From: an uncultured Methylotenera sp. | Lineage (GTDB): Bacteria; Pseudomonadota; Gammaproteobacteria; Burkholderiales; Methylophilaceae | Assembly (NCBI GenBank): GCA_937957775.1 | Contig: CALFXV010000011.1 | Span: forward strand, 1 to 5,153 | Direction: 5' to 3' | Length of the DNA stretch: 5,153 nucleotides | Part shown: piece by piece, positions 1 through 5,153 of the stretch | Layout of the letters: the number at the start of each line of letters is the position of its first letter | Numbering within the stretch: the stretch's first letter is position 1 | The notes under the pieces: generated by a model | What the model was told of the DNA's origin: nothing | Databases searched by the model: none | The model's input: the letters and a program-made list of their open reading frames with translations, nothing else | Program-made: the position numbers and the translations under genes

Positions 1-3000
1 TGATGTGAGGCAATACTTTTACGTATAAGTGCTGCGTTTCTTTTTGTAAATTGGTTTCACCTTTAATTGACACGTCAGCCGCAGGCCCTGACATGACAAA
101 GTCATCGCTGTAAATGACGCCGGAATTAATTTTTGCACTGGCTTTGATTTTATCAAAGGCGAAGCCATTGCTAAACAAGTCTCTGAAATCCAGGGACAAG
201 CGCCGCGGTAAGCTTTGCAAGCTGAGTAAGCCTAATAGACGACCTACCCCAGGCTGCACCTTAAGGATCTGGCCTTTTTTCATTTCTAACTGCAAATTGC
301 CATTGATTTCGACAGGGTTAAAGACGTAGGGGTTGCCCGCCCATTGCAGTTGGCCGTTTAGGCTGCCTTCCCCTCTTTTGACGGTATTTGGATGGCCAAG
401 GTTCTTTAATGTTTCACCTAAATTTTTAATGTCCCAGCTGACGTTTAAGTAGGTGCTGGGGTTTTTTTGCCAATTATTCCATTGCCCGTCTGCGCTGATG
501 CTGCTCTCTGGGTTGCTGAGTTTAAGTTTTTGGATAGCCCAATTGTTATTCTGCGGGTAGGCAATCAATTCCATGGCGCCTAGGTTTTTGTTATCCCATT
601 CAAAGCGCTCGGTGGCGATATCCAAGGCAGGGTAAGAGCTGCCCCCGACGTCCTTGCTGGCCGTTTTAATCTTATTTGGGCTGGCCTCAGGAATGGATAA
701 ATGGCTCAAGCGCGCGTTTAGCTTGTTGTCATTTGTGTAATTCAGGTCGCCGCTGAGTTCGCGGCTTTGCACGGTGACACTCAAACCGGCTTTTGTCGGG
801 TTATTGATGACTTTTAGTTGGTGGATGCGCCGCTCAAATATATCCAAGGTATTGATCTTAAGTGCTATTTTTTGGATGGGTGGGGCGCTACCTGAGCCTA
901 ATTCACCACTGAATTCTTGCATGACGCGGCGCCAAGCGTCGGCGTCTAAATAGTCCAAGCTGCCACTTAACTGCAGCCCTTTGACCTTGATTAAATCGTA
1001 TTTTGGGTTGAGCTCATCGTTGCTAGTTGGGTCATTATTGAAGCGCACGTTAGCCCGATCGAATTTTAATTGGCCGTTTTCTTTAGTGCGCACGACTTGA
1101 GCAAATAATTTACGGCCTAATGCCACAGTCAGTGCATCGTTGTTTAGAGATTGATTTTTGTCCACGCGTAACATCAAGCGCTCGTTGCTGGCTTTGTTAA
1201 AAGGAACAGGCAGGCGTGAGCTTAAACCGACTAGATCGCTGCGTATGGCGATGTTAACCAATGGTTTTTGGATGGTGATGTCGCTTTGCCAATTGGCGCT
1301 GCCAGACAAATAGCCGGCCGCTTTAGCCAAATTGCCTTTAGGGTTTTGATTCAGCAACACTTGCCGTATCGCCGCGTCGTTCATTTTACCTTTGGCATTG
1401 ATGCGTATGATTTTGTCTTTAGCCGAGCTTAAGTTAAAGCTAAGCGGTGAACCAAATGCAATGGCGTTAATGTTCTTTGCCAATAAACTGCTCTCGGTAA
1501 ATTCAAGTGTGCCATTGATAGCGTTGAGTTTAGGGATGTTTGGCTCGTCCATGCTGCCATTGCTGATAAGGTAGCTGCCTTGGTATTTGGCTGCGTCTAA
1601 ATCGTTCATGGGAATGGTAAGCTTGAGGGTTAATTTTCCCTGGCCGCTGGTGATGAGATCCTCGGTAAAGCCTTGAGTGGCCTCCTGCACGGGGCTTTTG
1701 TTGACGAATTTGACGCCTTCGGCCACCGGTCCTTTGTAGATGCTGTCTATGTGCAGCATGGGTTCAGCGGCATCCAGCTGCGGTATGACCACTTTACTTT
1801 TGACGATTTGATTGCCAAGCAAGTGCCCAGAAAAAGCATTCAATTCCATGCGCTTGCCCTCAAACAACATGTCTAAACCCAGGTCTTCTATGACAGGCCA
1901 ACCCGTGCCGTACTCCATGAGCGAATGGCTCAATTTGGCCGTGACACGAAATTGGCCTAGATGGGGCAGCTGTTTATTTTGTTTGTCGACAAAAGGAAAG
2001 TCTGCCAAGCGGCCTTTGATGACCACATTGACGTCTTCTAGTTGCCCGCTCAGTATGGACGTGTCCAACCAGTGCAGGGTGGTTTCGCCCAGGGCCTTAG
2101 GGTAATAGCGCAATGCGTATTTGGCATCGGCTTTGGCTAGGCGGGCTTTTAAATCTAAATAATCACCTTTAGCGCTGTCCATTACGTATTCTGCATTGAC
2201 TGTCGCAGACAAATCGGGATTGCTAAAATTTAATTGATCGACGTGAATCTTGGTGATCAAATCATTGTGGCTCCAACTGATGCTGCCATTGAGGCTATCC
2301 ACCGCAGTGGGATAGCGCAATGTGGAGGTCAAGTCTAACTTGGCATTGGCGGTGCTTAATTGCAGTTTACCGGCATGTTGATTGGCGCTGATGGTGCCGC
2401 TTAAATTGCTAAAGCCAGGCATGGTTTCATGCGCGGCCAGGTTTAAATTTTGAAACTTAGTTTGCACTTGGTAGCCACTGGTTTTACCTAAGTTGGTTTG
2501 CCAGTTTAAGTTCAGCTCGCTGAGCTGCCCGCTGGGGCTAAGCTGCTTAATCTTGTCTTGCCAATTCTGCGGGATGGGGAGTTGCGCTGCGTGCGCCTGC
2601 AGCATGGCCAAATCCAATTTAGCCAATTGCACTTTAAGCGTGTCGTTCGCCGATTTGCTTTTAAGGTAATGCACCGTGGCATCCTGCATACTTAAGCCCA
2701 AGTTGCTTTGTACGCTTAAATGCTTGGCGCTATAGGTTTCATCGGTATCGGTTTTAGCCCAGGCCAGTTCACCGCTTAAGCTGCGCATGCTTAAGCCGGT
2801 ATTTTGGGCGGGCAGATCCAATTGCAAATCCCTTAAGGCCAGTGTGCTAGTCATGCTATGCCATTGTTGGTTTTCAAAAGCCATGATCAGCTTGACGTCG
2901 CCGCGACCATTTTTTAGCGCCACGTTAGGGCTGAGTAAGCGGTAATCGACCCAAGCTTGGTAAGCCATTAAGTCTAGGTTTGTAATGGATAACTCCAGTT

Positions 3001-3694
3001 GGCCAGACCAGTCGGCTAGCCGACTAACGTCGCTGCCATAAAGCCGGGCGTGCAACAAAATAGGCGCGCTGGTGCCGCTCGAAGGTAAGGCGCTGAGGCT
3101 GATTTGATGGCTTTTAAGCAAACGCTTCCAAGGTGGGCTTTGCACCGTTAAGTTGAGCTTGTCTAAACTCAAAGTCGGGGCGCCGCGCAGCTCGTCTATC
3201 CAGACCACTTTGGCGTCGCTGACATTGAACGCGCTTTGACGCAGAAGCCAATTGGCCAATTCCGGTTTGGCCGGCCCCTGCATGCTGATGCCAGCGACAA
3301 AAAGCTCACCCTGGGCGTTACGCCTAATGGTGAGTTCGGGGGCATGCAAACTAAAGTTGGCTAGGCGTGGCTCAAGCAAGAGTAGGCTAAGCCAAGATAA
3401 GCTTAAGTCGGTGTTTTTAAGTTGCAGGGCGGGGCGATTTTGCGCGTCGTATAAATTAATGTCTGATACGACAAAGTGTGGGTTAATGCCTTGCCAACCC
3501 ACTTGAATTTGCCCTATGACTATTTTTTGCTGAGCGAGCTTGCTGGTGAATTGCGCGATGTCATTTTTATAGTGGTTGATGTTAGGGAAAAGCCAAAACT
3601 CGATGCACAAGGCGGCAGCAATTAAAACGACGGCAATGCTGCTGATTAGCCAAAAGGCAAGGCGGTAAACCAACAGCAGGGACTTTTTTACCAT
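1..3694 (-). CDS. yhdP: YhdP family AsmA-like envelope protein (phospholipid transport to the outer membrane), C-terminus cut by the window edge
   Basis: The frame reads 1231 residues from ATG at 3694-3692 with no internal stop. An in-frame TAG at 3742-3740 and no other start codon between fix this start. Residues 1-11 are short and basic (MVKKS), and residues 12-31 form one hydrophobic segment, an inner-membrane anchor. The rest is a long periplasmic run of alternating hydrophobic/polar beta-strand sequence, as expected for the AsmA-like groove fold. Family landmarks I recognise are a W-I-D-E strand at 165-168, PGFSNLSG at 426-433, GRLADFPF at 561-568, DADAW at 917-921, and the C-terminal block PGVGRLLGLLSLQSLPRRL (1148-1166) followed by GFAFD (1177-1181). 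E. coli YhdP is about 1266 residues, so only the last few dozen are missing. Known for the family: with TamB and YdbH, YhdP supports phospholipid movement between inner and outer membranes and affects the permeability barrier. A role here is inferred from homology. The upstream neighbour is the divergent yheS, not the RNase G gene (rng) found in E. coli. The Shine-Dalgarno match is poor. Nothing looks broken or foreign. Confidence 0.95.
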   Translation of the reverse strand, partial: MVKKSLLLVYRLAFWLISSIAVVLIAAALCIEFWLFPNINHYKNDIAQFTSKLAQQKIVIGQIQVGWQGINPHFVVSDINLYDAQNRPALQLKNTDLSLSWLSLLLLEPRLANFSLHAPELTIRRNAQGELFVAGISMQGPAKPELANWLLRQSAFNVSDAKVVWIDELRGAPTLSLDKLNLTVQSPPWKRLLKSHQISLSALPSSGTSAPILLHARLYGSDVSRLADWSGQLELSITNLDLMAYQAWVDYRLLSPNVALKNGRGDVKLIMAFENQQWHSMTSTLALRDLQLDLPAQNTGLSMRSLSGELAWAKTDTDETYSAKHLSVQSNLGLSMQDATVHYLKSKSANDTLKVQLAKLDLAMLQAHAAQLPIPQNWQDKIKQLSPSGQLSELNLNWQTNLGKTSGYQVQTKFQNLNLAAHETMPGFSNLSGTISANQHAGKLQLSTANAKLDLTSTLRYPTAVDSLNGSISWSHNDLITKIHVDQLNFSNPDLSATVNAEYVMDSAKGDYLDLKARLAKADAKYALRYYPKALGETTLHWLDTSILSGQLEDVNVVIKGRLADFPFVDKQNKQLPHLGQFRVTAKLSHSLMEYGTGWPVIEDLGLDMLFEGKRMELNAFSGHLLGNQIVKSKVVIPQLDAAEPMLHIDSIYKGPVAEGVKFVNKSPVQEATQGFTEDLITSGQGKLTLKLTIPMNDLDAAKYQGSYLISNGSMDEPNIPKLNAINGTLEFTESSLLAKNINAIAFGSPLSFNLSSAKDKIIRINAKGKMNDAAIRQVLLNQNPKGNLAKAAGYLSGSANWQSDITIQKPLVNIAIRSDLVGLSSRLPVPFNKASNERLMLRVDKNQSLNNDALTVALGRKLFAQVVRTKENGQLKFDRANVRFNNDPTSNDELNPKYDLIKVKGLQLSGSLDYLDADAWRRVMQEFSGELGSGSAPPIQKIALKINTLDIFERRIHQLKVINNPTKAGLSVTVQSRELSGDLNYTNDNKLNARLSHLSIPEASPNKIKTASKDVGGSSYPALDIATERFEWDNKNLGAMELIAYPQNNNWAIQKLKLSNPESSISADGQWNNWQKNPSTYLNVSWDIKNLGETLKNLGHPNTVKRGEGSLNGQLQWAGNPYVFNPVEINGNLQLEMKKGQILKVQPGVGRLLGLLSLQSLPRRLSLDFRDLFSNGFAFDKIKASAKINSGVIYSDDFVMSGPAADVSIKGETNLQKETQHLYVKVLPHI

Positions 3695-3753
3695 ATAGAC
3701 TGGCTTGGGCTTTAATTGGATTAAGTTGCATCTTACATTCTACTGCAATAGCC

Positions 3754-3782
3754 ATCATAACAAACAAATTGTCGGGTGTTTA
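3754..3782 (-). promoter_or_regulatory. Candidate sigma70-type promoter for yhdP
   Basis: On the minus strand, TAAACA (3782-3777, four of six matches to TTGACA) and TATGAT (3759-3754, five of six matches to TATAAT) are separated by 17 bases. Transcription would start near 3747, giving a leader of about 50 bases before the ATG at 3694. A better -35-like hexamer, TTGACG (3793-3788), lies further upstream but has no good -10 at the right distance. A second -10-like TAGAAT at 3742-3737 lacks a -35 partner. This is assigned by eye from consensus only. Confidence 0.4.
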
Positions 3783-3810
3783 ATAGGCGTCAACGGCGAA
3801 GTGAATTTAT

Positions 3811-3839
3811 TTTAGAATAGCGACTTTGTCCTTTAGAAT
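3811..3839 (+). promoter_or_regulatory. Candidate sigma70-type promoter for yheS
   Basis: TTTAGA (3811-3816, four of six matches to TTGACA) and TAGAAT (3834-3839, five of six matches to TATAAT) are spaced by exactly 17 bases, with AT-rich sequence (3803-3812) just upstream. The predicted transcription start is near 3846, leaving a leader of about 44 bases before the TTG start at 3890. A second TAGAAT at 3813-3818 could act as the -10 of an upstream promoter, but its -35 (around TCAACG, 3790-3795) matches at only three of six positions. The two copies of TAGAAT belong to the direct repeat described separately. Confidence 0.4.
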
Positions 3840-3845
3840 GTCGCC
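3811..3845. repeat. Short direct repeat, two copies with 21-base period, over the yheS promoter
   Basis: Copy one, TTTAGAATAGCGAC (3811-3824), and copy two, TTTAGAATGTCGCC (3832-3845), agree at 11 of 14 positions, including an exact TTTAGAAT. The start-to-start distance of 21 bases is two turns of DNA, which would place both copies on the same face. The copies cover the candidate -35 and -10 of yheS. They may be a regulator site, tandem -10 elements, or chance in AT-rich DNA. No known operator is recognised. Confidence 0.45.
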
Positions 3846-3870
3846 TGGCTCGGATACCCCGACGCCCACC

Positions 3871-3892
3871 TAATTTAAGCGCTGATCTCTTG
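3871..3892 (+). promoter_or_regulatory. Translation start region of yheS: TTG codon without a clear Shine-Dalgarno sequence
   Basis: The coding frame is closed upstream by TAG at 3818-3820. Between there and the first ATP-binding motif there is no in-frame ATG, and the only GTG (3977) falls too late, inside the first beta strands. TTG at 3890 gives M-I-Q-F-K-Q-L, which lines up with the M-I-V-F-S-S-L start of E. coli YheS. The 20 bases before it contain no GGAG-like stretch. The closest purine run is AAG at 3877-3879. Initiation is therefore probably weak or relies on features other than Shine-Dalgarno pairing. Confidence 0.6.
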
Positions 3893-5153
3893 ATTCAATT
3901 CAAACAACTCACTTTAGTTCGTGGTCTAAAAACCCTGATTCAAGGGGCGACATTGCAACTGCACCCTGGCCATAAAGTGGGCTTAACCGGTGCCAACGGT
4001 GCCGGCAAATCCTCTTTATTTGCTTTGCTGCGCGGTGAAATGCAATTGGAAGCGGGCGATTTGGACATGCCTGCCAGTTGGGTGATTGCCCACGTTGCGC
4101 AAGAAACGCCAGCGCTGGCCATGCCTGCGATAGAGTTTGTCTTGGACGGCGATGCCGAGTTGCGCCAAATTGAAGCGGCCTTGGCCGCGGCTGAAGCATC
4201 CCAGCAGGGCGAGTTAATCGCCGAATTGCACCACCGCTTACTCGATATAGAGGGTTACGCAGCTAAAGCGCGGGCGGCCGAGTTGCTAAGCGGTTTGGGC
4301 TTTAGCCAAGCCAATTTGCAGCAAGCGGTGGCGACCTTTTCCGGTGGTTGGCGGGTGCGTTTGAATTTGGCGCGGGCCTTAATGTGCCGCTCCGATTTGT
4401 TGTTGCTCGATGAGCCGACTAACCATTTGGACTTGGATGCGGTGATTTGGTTGGAGGGCTGGCTGCAATCTTACCGTGGCACCTTGATATTGATTTCTCA
4501 TGATAGGGATTTTTTAGACGCCATCGTCAATCACATCGCGCACATAGAACAGCAAACCCTGACCTTGTACCGCGGTGGCTACTCCGATTTTGAGCGGCAA
4601 CGTGCGGAAAAACTGGCCTTGCAGCAAGCCTTGTTCGAGAAGCAACAGCGTAAAGTTAGCCATTTGCAAAGCTACATAGATCGCTTCCGGGTGCAGGCGA
4701 CCAAAGCGCGGCAAGCGCAGAGCCGCATCAAGGCCTTGGAGCGCATGGAAATGATTTCAGCTGCGCACGTGGACAGCCAATTCAATTTTGAATTTAGAGC
4801 GCCCTTGGCCGCGCCCGATCCGCTCTTGGTGTTGGATGAGATGGCGGTGGGTTACCAAGGGGTCGCATTGATTAAAGACATCGTCTTAGCCATCAGACCG
4901 GGCGAGCGCATAGGCTTATTGGGCCGTAACGGCGCCGGTAAGACCACCTTAATAAAATTGCTGGCCAAAGAGTTGGCGCCATTAAATGGCAAGCGCGTGG
5001 AAGGCAAGGATTTAAACATAGGTTACTTTGCTCAACACCAATTGGAGCAGCTGCGTTTAGATGAGTCACCATTGCAGCACATGATGAAGCTGGACCCGTT
5101 GACGCGCGAGCAAGAGCATTTGAATTTTTTAGGCGGCTTTGATTTTAAAGGCG
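3890..5153 (+). CDS. yheS: YheS-type ABC-F ribosome-associated ATPase, C-terminus cut by the window edge
   Basis: 421 residues are visible of about 640 in E. coli YheS, which it matches closely along its length. ATPase domain 1 is complete: Walker A GANGAGKS (34-41), Q-loop Q71, the ABC-F form of the signature FSGGW (150-154), Walker B LLLLDEP with D174 and E175, the THNLD-type loop reading TNHLDLD (177-183), and switch histidine H204 in ISHDRDF. The linker between domains (about 235-310) is helical and basic, with YIDRF (262-266) and a Lys/Arg/Gln-rich stretch to LERME (283-287). In ABC-F proteins this linker reaches toward the peptidyl-transferase centre and P-site tRNA. Domain 2 begins with Walker A GRNGAGKT (345-352) and Q-loop GYFAQHQ (378-384); its signature and Walker B lie outside. 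There are no membrane segments, so it is a soluble translation factor and not a transporter. E. coli YheS has been linked to relief of nascent-peptide stalling; applying that here is inference. The close match argues for the housekeeping YheS branch, not an antibiotic-resistance ABC-F. The start is TTG, discussed separately. Confidence 0.95.
   Translation, partial: MIQFKQLTLVRGLKTLIQGATLQLHPGHKVGLTGANGAGKSSLFALLRGEMQLEAGDLDMPASWVIAHVAQETPALAMPAIEFVLDGDAELRQIEAALAAAEASQQGELIAELHHRLLDIEGYAAKARAAELLSGLGFSQANLQQAVATFSGGWRVRLNLARALMCRSDLLLLDEPTNHLDLDAVIWLEGWLQSYRGTLILISHDRDFLDAIVNHIAHIEQQTLTLYRGGYSDFERQRAEKLALQQALFEKQQRKVSHLQSYIDRFRVQATKARQAQSRIKALERMEMISAAHVDSQFNFEFRAPLAAPDPLLVLDEMAVGYQGVALIKDIVLAIRPGERIGLLGRNGAGKTTLIKLLAKELAPLNGKRVEGKDLNIGYFAQHQLEQLRLDESPLQHMMKLDPLTREQEHLNFLGGFDFKG

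Noticed and set aside
1812..2105. A 97-codon open frame on the plus strand, with other plus-strand frames at 114-329, 1392-1574, 1673-1876 and 3252-3506.
   Set aside because: All lie opposite the continuous yhdP frame, have no recognisable domains, and have compositions typical of antisense translations.
859..3406. Many copies of CTTAAG-like and TTAAGC-like words along the yhdP gene, suggesting an uptake signal or dispersed repeat.
   Set aside because: They arise from frequent Leu-Ser and Gly-Leu-Ser codon pairs (TTA next to AGC/AGT) in the beta-strand repeats; flanking sequence is not shared.
3582..3767. A 61-codon minus-strand frame covering the start of yhdP and its upstream region.
   Set aside because: It is an out-of-frame shadow of the yhdP N-terminus; the yhdP frame continues the conserved protein and this one does not.
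3786..3866. GGCGTC (3786-3791) and GACGCC (3861-3866) as a long-range inverted repeat across the intergenic region.
   Set aside because: The arms are six bases and about 70 bases apart with no supporting extension, so chance is the simplest explanation.
3838..3873. An 11-codon reading frame (MSPGSDTPTPT, then TAA) just upstream of yheS, a possible regulatory leader peptide.
   Set aside because: It has no Shine-Dalgarno sequence, its ATG overlaps the candidate -10 element so the favoured transcript would not contain it, and such short frames are expected by chance. It would deserve attention only if transcription starts near 3825 and the peptide is conserved.
3909..4199. Minus-strand open frames at 3909-4199, 3940-4122 and 4514-4714.
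   Set aside because: They are antisense to the well-conserved yheS frame, and the protein sequences resemble nothing known.

Overview
This window looks like ordinary housekeeping chromosome from a gammaproteobacterium or a close relative. Both proteins align, by recognition, with the E. coli envelope protein YhdP and the E. coli ABC-F ATPase YheS. Base composition is moderate, and TTG and TTA are heavily used for leucine. I cannot place it to order or genus from the sequence alone.

Layout: positions 1-3694 (minus strand) hold one uninterrupted reading frame, the first 1231 residues of a YhdP/AsmA-like envelope protein whose last few dozen residues lie beyond the left edge. Positions 3695-3889 are a 195-base divergent intergenic region with a candidate promoter for each gene and a short 21-base-period direct repeat. 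Positions 3890-5153 (plus strand) hold the first 421 residues of a YheS-type ABC-F ATPase, which runs off the right edge inside its second ATPase domain. It appears to start at TTG. I translated both frames codon by codon and found no stop or frameshift.

The two genes are head to head, so they share a control region but not a transcript, and nothing in the sequence shows a functional link. YhdP acts in the periplasm, in phospholipid delivery to the outer membrane. YheS acts on ribosomes in the cytoplasm. There is no sign of a mobile element, CRISPR array, RNA gene, phage gene or defence system. The points worth a second look are small: the TTG start without a clear Shine-Dalgarno sequence, the repeat over the yheS promoter, and a gene neighbour of yhdP that differs from the E. 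coli order. I see no undescribed system here.
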